NCBI GenBank assembly: GCA_014529385.2
Contig: CM043944.1
Location: forward strand, 69,738,895-69,802,894
Origin: Adiantum capillus-veneris
Lineage: Eukaryota; Streptophyta; Polypodiopsida; Polypodiales; Pteridaceae
DNA length: 64,000 bases
Direction: 5' to 3'
Position 1 is the first letter of the stretch. Each line of letters starts with the position of its first letter. This document shows positions 23,345 to 33,539 of the stretch, piece after piece. Made by a program: the position numbers and the translations under genes. A model generated the notes under the pieces. It made no database searches. It saw only the letters and a list, made by a program, of their open reading frames with translations, and had not been told where the DNA came from.

Positions 23345-23824
23345 CTAAGATGTAGGTATCAAAGATGACGATTGCTGATCTTTAACTCTCCATGGATATT
23401 TTGGTTTTCTGTTGGTGAATTGTTGTGGTTGAGTTTTTTGAGATTTAACCTTCCACTGATTCATCGGCTTTACAATTGGTGGAGAAGATAAATGCTCCTT
23501 TGGTTTCCAAACCCATCTAGTGCTAGTGTCTCTTTTGAAAAATGTTTTTCTCTGAGTTGTCAGATGTGAAACTTTCTTCAGTATGGTAGATGAGTTTTTG
23601 GGCACCCAAATTTGAGACAGATTGTCCTTCATTTGTGCTTTTGGTACCCAAATTTTCCGGACTCCTTGCATGATACTTGTAGCATTTTCTTGTCTAGAGG
23701 ATGATATAGATTGATTGTTCCCTAGTTTCTTTTGTGGGTGACCTATTTTCCATTCCTCTTTGCTTGGTGCAATTGGGACTAAGAGTTTTCCTCTAAGTGA
23801 TAGCTTGAGTTGATTGGAGTGCAT
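23345..23824 (-). CDS. W-x-[VP]-K repeat protein (159 aa), unrecognised
   Basis: A basic protein with six tryptophan-centred motifs at irregular spacing: EEWKIG, KIWVPKA, QIWVPKN, RWVWKPKE, QWKVKS and YPWRVKD. It begins MHSNQLKLSLRGKLLV. It has no zinc knuckle or catalytic motif. A related QIWVPIRK and LVWVSKRE pair occurs 3' of the second protease-like domain in Gypsy-2 (52487-52711). A nucleic-acid-binding role is a guess from charge and Trp content. Confidence 0.4.
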   Translation of the reverse strand: MHSNQLKLSLRGKLLVPIAPSKEEWKIGHPQKKLGNNQSISSSRQENATSIMQGVRKIWVPKAQMKDNLSQIWVPKNSSTILKKVSHLTTQRKTFFKRDTSTRWVWKPKEHLSSPPIVKPMNQWKVKSQKTQPQQFTNRKPKYPWRVKDQQSSSLIPTS

Positions 23825-24942
23825 TTTATTTGTGAGCTTTTATTTTTGTGCTTTTGCAATTGAAACTATTTTTTAGAGCTTTTTGCCACTAATTTTTGTT
23901 TCATCAAAGATACACAGTGATATATGGCCTCCGTCACAACAAGAATCACCTACTAAAAAATGGATGGTAAACCATATGGGTAATATGCAAGTGAAGATGC
24001 TGAAGTGGATAGTGGGGAAAACTGCATAATATCATAGTATAAGAAACCAACCAAGAATCACTAAAATATCCAAAAACGTTAGATAGAAGGCATACACACG
24101 AGAGCCAACTTAGAACAAAAATTGTCATACTCTTTTTAATAGCCCCCACGAAGTATATTTTTTATGGTAAATTTAGGGTAATGTTTTGGGTGATCAATGA
24201 CCCAGGTGTAGGTGATTGATCTATCAAATAGGTAATAATTACTATATGCAAAAACATTACATAGATGGCATTCACAAAAGAGATAACATTAAAAATTGCA
24301 TCCAATTCATTATTTAAAAGGATACACCTTATGTGACTGACCTGACAAAAAGGCAAGGTATGTGGTTGTTAGTCCAAGGCTGATATATGACCATGTGTTC
24401 CTTGGTTTCTTGCTTGGTTTGAAGGCCAAAAATGTGCATGTTCATGTAATTCTAGTGTTTGTAAGCAAGAAACACCTTTTGAGTAGATTCTCTCTTTTGA
24501 AAATCATGATATTTGCAATTAGGCTCTTCTTTGCTGTGCACATCATATGAGCTCTTCAAGAGTAGTCAAAAAATGGCGTGCAGTCTTTGTGTTAATATAA
24601 TTTACTCCGTATGGGTCACACCATGTTGTTAATTGCCTCCAATCTTGGATCCTATCTCACCAAATGCATCTAACTTAGAATTTTTCACTTAAGATTGAAT
24701 ATATATCTCATCCATACCTCCCTAAACAAATGCTATGGATTAGCATGTCATAGGTTATGACTAACTTTCATTTATGGATAGAGGAAAGGAAAGTAGATGT
24801 CCATCCATATAGATGAGCAAAACCTACCATGTGGCTAGCTGTTGAGGAATGACTATAATATTGAGGATCGTATCTTCATAGGAATAGAAACATAGAGAAC
24901 TGTCTAGCAGCTTAGATCCATTGGATGTTGGCAAGGCTCTCA
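23825..24942. other. AT-rich sequence without recognised features
   Basis: No open frame with a recognisable motif and no clear repeat boundary on either strand. Confidence 0.5.
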
Positions 24943-25357
24943 CACACCCCTTGTGAGTTGAGTTATGGAGTCCCATGGGATATAGAACTATTCTTATTTT
25001 ATGTGGATTTGATAAGTGAAAATAGTAAAACTAGTATCTATCTTTTCTTTTTTCCTTAAAGAGAATGCTTTCTTTGCACGAGTACATGCTTTCAAAAGGT
25101 TTTGTAGTGGCTTCCTTTTGGCTTTTTTTTTTCAAGATGTGGGGTGCAACCACACCCCTTGTGAGTTGAGTTATGGAGGTCCACAAGGTATATATTCTTA
25201 TTTTCATGCGGATCTGATAAGGGAAAATACTCTAATTAGTATCCATCTTTTTTTATTTTCCCTATAGAGAATGATTTCTTGGGACTAATAGATGCTTTCA
25301 AAAGGTTCTGTAGTAGCTTCTTTTTGGGTTTCTTTTCAAGACGTGGGGTGCAACCAC
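24943..25357. repeat. Tandem duplication of a 208-bp unit
   Basis: Two head-to-tail copies start at 24943 and 25151 with CACACCCCTTGTGAGTTGAG. The second copy ends at GGGGTGCAAC near 25357. They differ at scattered sites. The short open frames they contain are not convincing. Confidence 0.75.
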
Positions 25358-25666
25358 ACCTCGATACCACTTGTGCCTTGTACTGCTAATCCATGTTCAC
25401 AGGTATACTTGCCTATTTACAATGTCTTTCATTGTGAAATGAAGTGGTGGAACTACTTTACTAAACTTTCTTTTTTGTGATTGTTTCAAAGCTTCACACT
25501 AACAATGACTCAATGATCCAATGCATTTTAATATAAAGGTAAAAAGTAGTATCCCAACAACATTACTAAACCAAGAAAGAATCTTGCCATAAAAGAAACA
25601 GGAACAAAATCGGGAACAAAATGAAGTCTACAAAAGAACTCCGTTATGTGCTCTCCTTTATTTTAG

Positions 25667-26340
25667 CATAAAATTTTCAAAAAACACCTCTCCACCTTTA
25701 TCATTAAGACTTCCACAAGAGAATAAGGATGTCTAAATAGTAAAAACACAATCAAAAATATTATTAAATACACTTTAAATCACTTTTCCAAAGCACAGTT
25801 TCTCATTATTACTTAGTGTATAATAGGTGTTGCGTCATAGCCTTAATATTTCCACAACCTTAAAAAACACCTCTCCACCTTTATCATTAAGACTTCCACA
25901 ATAGATTAAGGATGTTCAAACTGGAAAAACACAATCAAAAATCTTATTAAATACACTTTAATTAATCACTTTTCCAAAGACCAGTTTCTCATTATTACTT
26001 GGTGTATACTAAGTGTTTGAGCTCTTTAGTCATCCGCTTGCAAGCGGATGATCAAAGAGCTCAACAACTCTTATGTTTTATGTAATTTTGAGAGGATAGT
26101 TTAAAGTAGACAACAAAACTAAGCTACCGTTCAAGGCTCCATTAAATACACTTTAAATCAATTTTATTTTATTTTTTTTGTGTAGAATAGGTGTTTGAGC
26201 TCTCTAATCATCCGTGTGCAAGCGGATGATCAGAGAGCTCAACAACTCTTATGTTATATTTAATTTTGACACAATGATTGAAAGTAGGTAGCAAAAATAA
26301 GCTATTTTTTTAGGCGCCATTAAATACACTGTAAAAACCA
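25667..26340. repeat. Array of diverged repeats with two 50-bp palindromes
   Basis: The block beginning ACACCTCTCCACCTTTATCA recurs about 183 bp later (25684 and 25867). ATTAAATACACTTTAA landmarks recur to 26330. Palindromes at 26014-26067 and 26191-26244 share GAGCTCT..., the core CATCCG(C/T)..GCAAGCGGATG and a right flank AACAACTCTTATG. They belong to the palindrome family described in the findings. Confidence 0.7.
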
Positions 26341-26526
26341 TATAATCAAAAAATCAAGACATAGAGATTTGTCAAAACCAAAAAAATATTAAAAGCATGA
26401 AAAACATAGAAAATTGGACAGAGTTTCTTTTGTTTTAGCATAAAACTTTCAAAACAACCCATTCTACCTTTATTGAATAGAAAAGAGGCAACCCATCCAA
26501 AAAGTGTCGTTCAACTAGAAAGATAT

Positions 26527-26632
26527 ACACACAAACTTGAAAAAAAGAGGGGGACTGGAGCCCCTCGATTGTCCGCATGCACGCGGACGATGGGGTCTCC
26601 AGCCTCCCCTTTTTTTATAAATTTGTGTGTTT
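26527..26632. repeat. Palindrome family member 3 (about 106 bp)
   Basis: The outer arms ACACACAAACTT and AAATTTGTGTGT enclose poly-A/G and poly-C/T arms, a GGAG(A)CCC step, and the core ATTGTCCGCATG-CACGCGGACGAT. Nearly the whole stretch can fold on itself. Confidence 0.8.
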
Positions 26633-26784
26633 GTATTGTTGGATAGAATGAGGCATAACATGATGACATTAGTTCACTTCGCAAAGCAATTGTAGAATAG
26701 AAGCATGCAAACAAAGAAAGAAACCAAAATGTTAAATGTTTCACTTTGGAATGGATATGTGCATAAAGGCTATGCAGAGAAAAA

Positions 26785-26818
26785 AGGCGGGGCTCCATTC
26801 CCCAGTTGTCCGCACTTT
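26785..26818. repeat. Palindrome family, single arm
   Basis: AAAAAAGGCGGGGCTCCATT followed by CCCCAGTTGTCCGCAC matches one arm and the core start of the 26.5-kb and 27.5-kb palindromes, without the returning arm. Confidence 0.55.
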
Positions 26819-27443
26819 GTTTGTCATGGCCTCTATGCACATATGCATTGTTTGTCAAGTGATAGGCATTGCAAAGAAAAGAAGCTTTGCACTGTTTTTG
26901 ACAAGTAACAAATGAGGGAATATCTCCAAATGCAATCGCCAATTCTTGCATCTTGACGGAGCTTCAAATGATGTTTATGTGTGTGTGACCTTCCACATTG
27001 GGGGTACACACAACATTAGTGCATAACACACATGCAACAAATGTCTTTCTCTTCTTAGAGGAAACTCGCTAGTACCGACACACTTGATATTGGTTGTCTC
27101 CAATTTGGATATGCATGCATCAATGTAGATCTTTTGCTCTGAATTATGGGCTCCCTGGCCTCTTGAGCTTAATTCCTGTCCAACTGCTTTAAGTGAGTCT
27201 ATACTTCTCAATCACTTAGAAAGTCAAGTACGTTGTAGAACTCAGTACACATGATCGTGTTTGCATGTGCATTAATATGATGTGCAGGTGCAAGAGATTG
27301 TGGGAGCTTGGTAGGGAGGTAAAAGCACCGGCTAGTGCAAGCAAGGGAGCAATGGCGGTGAGGGCGGCGAAGTGGTTCCCCGAGAGAAGGCATCTATAGC
27401 AATATAAAACACAATACTTTGGCAGACAAATGTAATGGTCTCA

Positions 27444-27546
27444 GAAAAAAGGGGGGGGGGGGGGGGGGGGGGGGGCGGGGGAGCCTCCCCATTGTCTGCG
27501 TGCGCGCAGACAATGGGGAGGCTCCAACCCCCCTTTTTTTTTTCCG
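27444..27546. repeat. Palindrome family member 4 with a 25-base G run
   Basis: AAAAAA, then G25-C-GGGG, lead into GAGCCTCCCCATTGTCTGCG. The complement follows (CGCAGACAATGGGGAGGCTC), ending in CCCCCC and T10. The inner arms of about 22 bases are perfect. The G run length is uncertain. Confidence 0.85.
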
Positions 27547-27609
27547 AAATGCAATCACCGATGCTTGCAGCTTGACAACACCGTTTTTAGCAAGAATCTC
27601 TACGCTATT

Positions 27610-28138
27610 TTAAGTACTTGTGTTCTGCAGGGAGCCCAAGCCGATGCAGTTGATCAACGCCAAGGCCGAGTAGACTAGCTGGGGGGTGATTTTAGTGTCA
27701 CATGCAGCTAGTTGTACTACATCCTCAAGCAGACCTCTGGGGTAAGTATACTCATCATGGGCTTGCAATGGCGCCAAAACTCTGACATGAGTTGATCTGC
27801 TAGCACTGTTTCTATCTGTTATCACAAAAGTACTGCTATGAATGCCTTTAGTGCCATTGACTACAAGGATAGGAGCTGCAGCATCATGCAAGTGGATTCC
27901 AAATGTTTGGGACCGCCGAGGGTTTAGTGACAGAGGATCTACATAAAGTGGGTATTGAGGCTAAGTTGGGTTTGAGGGTTGTACCACTATCGACAGCGGC
28001 ATGGCCATAAGTTGTGATAGCAGCAAAGTTTGCAACGTTGACGGATACAGTATCGTCAACAGTATGTGATGCAGTAGCAACTGCGGCAGCAAGCGAAGCA
28101 TTCATGGCTGAGTATACTTGCCGGTAGGTGGTGTGGCA
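27610..28138 (-). pseudogene. Unidentified coding-like stretch, two frames
   Basis: One frame runs SLAAAVATASHTVDDTVSV ... AVPNIWN to about 27884. An overlapping frame continues HLHDAAAPILVVNGTKGI ... LVYSALALINCIGLG to 27610. The switch near 27890 looks like a single frameshift in a protein of about 175 residues. It is GC-richer than its surroundings and lacks transposon motifs. It could be a captured host-gene fragment; I cannot identify it. Confidence 0.3.
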
Positions 28139-28221
28139 ACAACTCGACCGGCACCAAGGTTGACCGCTGTCGTGGCCGCAAGGGTGGTGTCGATCACTGC
28201 TGCATAATATTGTCAAGAGGG

Positions 28222-28398
28222 AGGAAGAGGTGTTAGAAAAAAGAGGCGCTGCAGCTCCCCCATCGTCTGCGCGGACATTGGGGGCTGCATATAGAGATAT
28301 AAAGTCAACGCCCATTTTTTCCTCCCTTTTTTCCCAATTTTTTTCCGTTGTTGATTACGAATTAGTCGGGCTGCATATAGGGATATAAAGTCAACGCC
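28222..28398. repeat. Palindrome family member 5 and a 30-bp direct repeat
   Basis: GCAGCTCCCCCATCGTCTGC pairs with CGGACATTGGGGGCTGC (about 28247-28290). The 30-base block GGGCTGCATATAG(A/G)GATATA... occurs at 28283 and again at 28369. Confidence 0.7.
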
Positions 28399-28624
28399 AA
28401 TGCCGCCCTCCAAGCCAGCTTCCTTCTTCCACCTGCATCGTGACCCCTCGCAATTCCTTCCTCGTCTCTGCATGCGGCTCTCCAAACCTGTCCATCAGTA
28501 CTGCAAGCGGCTAATCTCCAAACCTGTCCATACTAGAGTGAATGAACTGGCGATGTTGACGTTGCAGCAGCAATATAGAACACACACACTCTCTCTCCAC
28601 GATGATCTCCACTAATGCCTTAAA

Positions 28625-29470
28625 TTAATGGAAAAAGATAATGGCCCCCTCTCGCAAAGATGACAAACTCGCAAGCCAACCCAGTTTGCTCATAGCTGGC
28701 ATTCCTGCATCCCCGACCATCCTCGGGTCAAGGCTACTCGTACCTGTACTATAACTACCATCGGCTGATGGGTTTGGCATCAAGCACGTCCCCCGCCTCA
28801 ACGACATACGATTGATTATATGCGTATCAACTGGCCCTTCCTGGCCCGCATCCCTTACATTCAGGTCGCATCCTAGCATCACGACATCCATGCAACGCTC
28901 CAGGTTCACCGTCTCATCGTGACTTGACGGGCTGCCCAACCTCAACTCCTCGCATGCCCGAGGCATAACGCCAATGTGCTCCACAGCCCCGTTCTTGGGC
29001 ACAAAGGAGGCAGCCGACTGTAGTTCACTTTGCGACGCATATTTCACCCTTTCCCCATCACGTGGGAAGTAGGAGGCCCGGTAGGAGGCAGCAAGGTCTA
29101 CCTGGTGTTTCTCTTCCGCCTCTTCATGCATTTCATTGCTACCCATTTTGTATGGCCCGCTGGCCACCAAATTCCCAAAGCCTGGTTTACCAGGATTATC
29201 GCAAAATTTCACATCCACCCTACTGGCGTCACCGGAGGTCACATCTAGCCTTACATCTTGCCAATTTCCATTTTCTGGCACAAGCATTGGTCCATTCAAT
29301 CCTGCCAGCACTTGCTTTGCCCCGTCATGCGAGGAATAGACATCAACTTGATCTGCTTGGTATTCCTCTTCGCTTTCTTCATGGGTACAATACTCACCAT
29401 TTAAGTTCCTCCTAATTGTAATTAGGCGAGCTTTGAGAATGGCTGGACAGCAATTTCGATGTTAATATTG
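28625..29470 (-). CDS. Unidentified GC-rich open frame (up to about 280 codons)
   Basis: The frame is open from a stop near 29470 to 28625; the first ATG is at 29311 (MLAGLNGPMLVPENGNW), giving 228 residues. Upstream codons read RRNLNGEYCTHEESEEEYQA without an ATG, so it could be an internal exon. Two similar acidic blocks occur (NLNGEYCTHEESEEE and later MGSNEMHEEAEEKHQVD), suggesting an internal repeat. Composition is richer in G+C than neighbouring DNA. No known family recognised; captured gene fragment, host exon and chance are all possible. Confidence 0.4.
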
Positions 29471-29736
29471 TGGCAGCCCCGGAGTTCACTGACAATCCAT
29501 AGTTTAATGCACGAGGTGTTGGCGGGTTTGTCGAATACTACCAAGGAGGAGGCATGTATGGGAATTTTCCGGCTTGATAGTCACAAGTTCAAGGGGAGGT
29601 CGTTGTAAAAGCTAAGGCTTGTGTTGGTTTCATGCAAAGTTTTGTGCTTATCAGATAGGTGTGGTACAATGACTTTTCCAATGGTGCACTGCCATATTTG
29701 TGCTTAGAACCTCTCGACCAAGACTAATGAATTAGT

Positions 29737-29776
<40 letters not shown>

Positions 29777-30505
29777 TGTGAAATGAAATGTTATATTAAA
29801 TGTCTTCAAAAGGCCAAATTGACCTATGAGACCAAATTGATACAATCTTGGTGGATCTAATACAATGCCTAGGCACAAAATAAAAATAAAAATGAGCTAA
29901 AGTGAAAAACTAAATCATCATCATCATCAATTTTTGAGGATGCCCTCATTGTCAAAGAAAGTATTGCATCGGTGAAGAGAATCGTCAATGTCCACCTCTA
30001 TAAATAGTTGTATTGGGCATCTCCCATGTCGTGCTAGGATAGTCCTCATCCTTTGATGGAGCTTCCGCCAATGTCGTGGTCACCCTTCTAGACATGGATG
30101 TCTAGCTCTCCCGAGCTCCATGCCTCTTTCAACTAATATAACTTTAATATAGGTGGGATTTGAAGTTTGTTGTGAAAGTTGCTCATCCGATTGTCAAGTC
30201 CTTGCTCTAGAGAAGTTACTGATCTCCCTCTGTGAATGTCTCTCACTGCCTGATCTTCTCAAGAAACTCTCCCTGTGTCTGTGCAACTCTATCAACAACA
30301 ACCCGAGGTATCTCGGATCCGGATATCTCATGACTCTAGCCAAGGGTCCAAGTCCCTCTCTAAATAAGCAATGAAAGCAGGCTCATATCTCATAGTATAC
30401 AGGAGAGTGACATATGTGATGTATTATCGTAAATGTGCAAGTCTCAACCACTAATAACTGATTTGATGATGTGTGCATCTGACCAATAGCATAATGTATC
30501 CATGG
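29471..30505. other. No recognised gene; GA tract and an inverted copy of a CACTA-1 segment
   Basis: A GA microsatellite lies near 29742-29770. It is followed by about 29775-29840, an inverted copy of 9660-9720 (CTCATAGGTCA(C/A)TTTGGCCT and AACATTTCATTTCA). The rest has no motif I can assign. Confidence 0.55.
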
Positions 30506-30506
30506 A

Positions 30507-30510
<4 letters not shown>

Positions 30511-30571
<61 letters not shown>

Positions 30572-30630
30572 CATGCTATGTCATTGTGTACTATGTCATT
30601 GTGTACTATATCATTGTGTACTAGCATGCT
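30511..30630. repeat. GT/GA/G microsatellite and a 15-bp triple repeat
   Basis: (GT)n, (GA)n and a G run lead into three copies of T(G/A)TCATTGTGTACTA (30579-30623). GCATGCTA stands before them, and TAGCATGC closes them in inverted form. Confidence 0.8.
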
Positions 30631-30682
30631 GAGAGAAGGGGTATCGAGAATCTCCTTGGTCAAAGTTGTTATCATTAGGAAA

Positions 30683-30860
30683 GAAGTGCTCATTTTTGGG
30701 CCTTTTAGCTCTAGTGAGAGAATGCTCCTTAGCCAATACGAAGAAGGCTAACGTTACGTTGAAAAAACTTTTTTTCTCATTTTGAAAATGTCCATGAAAA
30801 CCATTTTGGTGAAATTGTCACTATCATAAAAAAAGTAAGGCGCTTGATAATGACATCTTG
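30683..30860. repeat. Dispersed repeat, inverted copy of 10752-10948
   Basis: The reverse complement of the block described at 10752, with scattered substitutions. It stops exactly where the FB-1 arm begins (CTTG joined to CTATTCGC). Confidence 0.75.
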
Positions 30861-31212
30861 CTATTCGCTTGGTACTGACCTCATGAGGCCCTAGGCTTAA
30901 AAATGCTATATCTTGAGCTAGAGACATCAGATTTCAACGTTTTAAAGAGCTATCCTAAGGTTTTTGGACGTTCCAGATGCATCCGTAGTATTATTTTTGT
31001 ATTTTGAAAACAAATCTTATGTGTTTTCTCTCATCGCACATCACATCACTCATTACGATTCACACACATGAATTTTTGTGTACACTTAAGTTGGGCTCTC
31101 AAAAAGCATTTTGTACGAGCATGCATTTAAGTGATTGAGCAAACTTCTACGTATGTACTATGTGAAATACAATTCCAAAAAAAAACTTTTGTATTTTTCA
31201 TAATTACCTCTC
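30861..31212. repeat. FB-1 arm, uninterrupted copy
   Basis: It starts CTATTCGCTTGGTACTGACC and contains the uninterrupted sequence TTGAGCTAGAGAC, which proves the CACTA-1 insertion point. It ends near CATAATTACCTCTCTCTATG. It matches 10345-10471 directly and 4300-4600 inverted. Only one arm is present. Confidence 0.85.
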
Positions 31213-31358
31213 TCTATGGTGAGTTGGGATTTCTTACAGGGCCCAAAATTGAGTCCAAGTTTCTCCTAATAGTGTGAAAATAACAACTATAACTAACCTT
31301 TCAATTTAAGAGAATGGAATTGTGGAATATTGGGGTTAAAGGAAAAAAACACAAACGT

Positions 31359-33526
31359 TGTCAAGAAGTTGGCAGTCTTGCCAGGAAGGCACCGGGCCTC
31401 TTGCTGTGAGAGTTTGTGAGGAAGCTCAAGGGTTATGAGAAGGAGCTAAGATGTAGATAGCATAGCTTCTAGAGCTAAAGAATAAATGTAGCCAAAGAAG
31501 CCGCTCACTTTCCCTTACAAACACACACGTGATGGAGAGAACTCATGAAAGATAGTCAAAACAAAACAAAAATGAAAACATCGAGATTACGATCATATCA
31601 TATCATGGGTAGGATAAAAGGGTTAATGGATGAGTTAATGATATTTAATCTTTGTTGTCCAAATAAGCTATGGATTGCTCTTTGGAACTGTAGCTTTGTG
31701 CTTACTATAATGTATATGTTTTGTCTAGCGATTGGGATTAGTTGTGAGTACAAATCCACTTGATTCATAATAAAATAACCACATTCACTTCAAAAGAGAA
31801 TTTATAGTCAATAATAGGTAGTATGATGGGATTTGGTGAGAGAAGTATTTCGCTCAGCCTTTCAGGACCAAATAGAAACACTATGCTTTGTTGAAAGTGA
31901 ATCTTTCGACTAATCCAAATGTTGACCCTAATAGATTGCACAGAATGGAAATGAAAGAAAATACCTCTATGTGGATTATGGTTATTCATCAATGATATAC
32001 TTAGTATGTTCAAAGATAAAGGTGTGAAATAAGTGAAAGGAGAAGAAGAAGAGAGTTTCTCTCCCAAGCCCTATTGTTGCCCTTAGGCAATAAGGATACT
32101 GTGGAGAGAGAAGTACCTGTAGCAAGGAGATTCTAGAGTTTGTGGAAGAGAATGAGAACCTTAAGAGAGAGAGATGCTTGTGAAAGATGAAGATATGGTT
32201 ACTAACCTTGTACACATAATTGTTTCCCACAAGAAGGTTGTTCCCGTTACATTGACAAGATTGATGCTTGAATACCTTCCAATGAAACAATTAGGACACA
32301 ACAAGAGAGATGAAAGGAGGAGTAAAGATAGAGTTAGAGATAGATCTAAGTGTGGTGGTGGTATTAAAGATAGATAATGAGAGATAGAGATAGAGTTAGA
32401 GTCAAGTATTGGACTAGATATGCAAATGAAATAAAAACTAGCAACATATATGAGAGCAATCGTCACCACCTTAATGGAGAGAGAAGATGAGGCAAGACTT
32501 CAGACTTTCTTCAAGGAAAAGTATGGCACTAAGATGAGTGTGTCACTATGGAATTGAGCTATTCTCACTCACTCATAAATGTTTTCCAAATGAAGAGAAC
32601 GTTGCCCTTTTTATAGGTGAGGGAGCCATGTTTTACATAATCACTTGACTACGCTAAATAATTAGCCCAAATCAAATGTTCTTTGGATATTTCTTAAAAT
32701 GGGCAATATTAGGACTCAAAATATCATGAAATTCATCATTTTTGGTCGTTGAGGCTCCATGTGGGTGCATGATGTATGTGGGCCCCACCTAGGCATCTTC
32801 TGTGTGGCTCAAGCAGGGGGTCCCAACTTGTGTGTCTTGTCCTTCAAGGCATCTTTGAGGTGTCACATTCACATGCTTATGTCTTTTATCCTCCAAATAT
32901 CTTATTTTATGGAAAAAGACCAAGATTACCTCTTTTTACTTGATTCACTTGTTTACCATCTCTTCTTGCAGTGTAGTTGTGAGAGGACTTTTCATTGTTC
33001 TCCCCGTAACTTTTGACCTGTAACTCGGATTGACATGCTTCAAAAAGCAAAATTGGCCTACTAAAAGAGCTTGACTTGGTTTTGACCTTTTTTACACTTC
33101 CTTAGGTAGGGATTTTCAAATTTGGATGGTCCAAGAAGCTTTGGATCTTCCTTTTCATAAAGTCTCCTAGTAGGCCCTTCCCTCTTGTATGTATCCAAGA
33201 AGGTATGCATTATTGAAGGGTTATATTATTAAATAAATGTGAAAAGAAGAAAATAATTTATATATGGTAGGGTATAGCTGATATATTAGAAGAAATATAC
33301 AAATGCTTTTCCCCCAGACAAAAAGAGGCACAATCACTGATACTTCTCTTGCAGTACTTTCTAATAGTAATGTACATTTATATTACTTCAAAGGTAAATA
33401 CTAAGGTATGGTAGAAAGCTTTTATTTATGCATATGAGTATTATATGAAGTATACTTATGCATCAAAAAGTCACAAGATAAATGGTTTAATGCCCGTTCC
33501 CACTATATACGTGCCACAGCACGACA
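31359..33526 (-). repeat. Gypsy-1 3' LTR (2168 bp)
   Basis: Minus strand TGTCGTGCTGTGGCACG to CCAACTTCTTGACA; the termini TGTC/GACA are inverted. It matches the 5' LTR along its whole length with scattered substitutions and a few small indels (for example near 32220 and 32450). A TATAAAAAGG box lies near 32616 on the minus strand. Open frames on the plus strand here are chance. Confidence 0.93.
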
Positions 33527-33539
33527 TCCACCCCCTCTA
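33527..33539 (-). other. Gypsy-1 polypurine tract
   Basis: Minus strand TAGAGGGGGTGGA directly before the 3' LTR's TGTCG; the TAG is also the stop codon of pol. Confidence 0.85.

Larger units (their letters stand above)
17367..23824 (-). mobile_element. Element C: LTR element with unrecognised proteins
   Basis: On the minus strand an LTR with TGTTAG/CTAACA ends (17756 to 17367) is preceded by a G-rich polypurine tract. Upstream lies a series of long open frames without any RT, integrase or protease signature. I found no second copy of the LTR in the window, so the 5' end is not fixed; 23824 is only the start of the most upstream frame. It could be a large non-autonomous (LARD-like) element or a chimera. 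Confidence 0.6.

Noticed and set aside
25490-25510. CTAACA at 25500 as the outer end of an Element C 5' LTR.
   Set aside because: The sequence before it does not resemble the 17367-17756 LTR, and the following bases do not match the flank at 17362-17366.
26521-28315. Shared peptide V-R-A-D-N-G-x-A-P-x-P-L-F-F in several minus-strand frames as a protein domain.
   Set aside because: It is the translation of the conserved palindrome core and poly-C/T arm, so it reflects DNA structure and not protein conservation.
31545-33016. Plus- and minus-strand frames inside both Gypsy-1 LTRs.
   Set aside because: They are AT-rich chance frames, differ between the two LTR copies, and show no protein motif.
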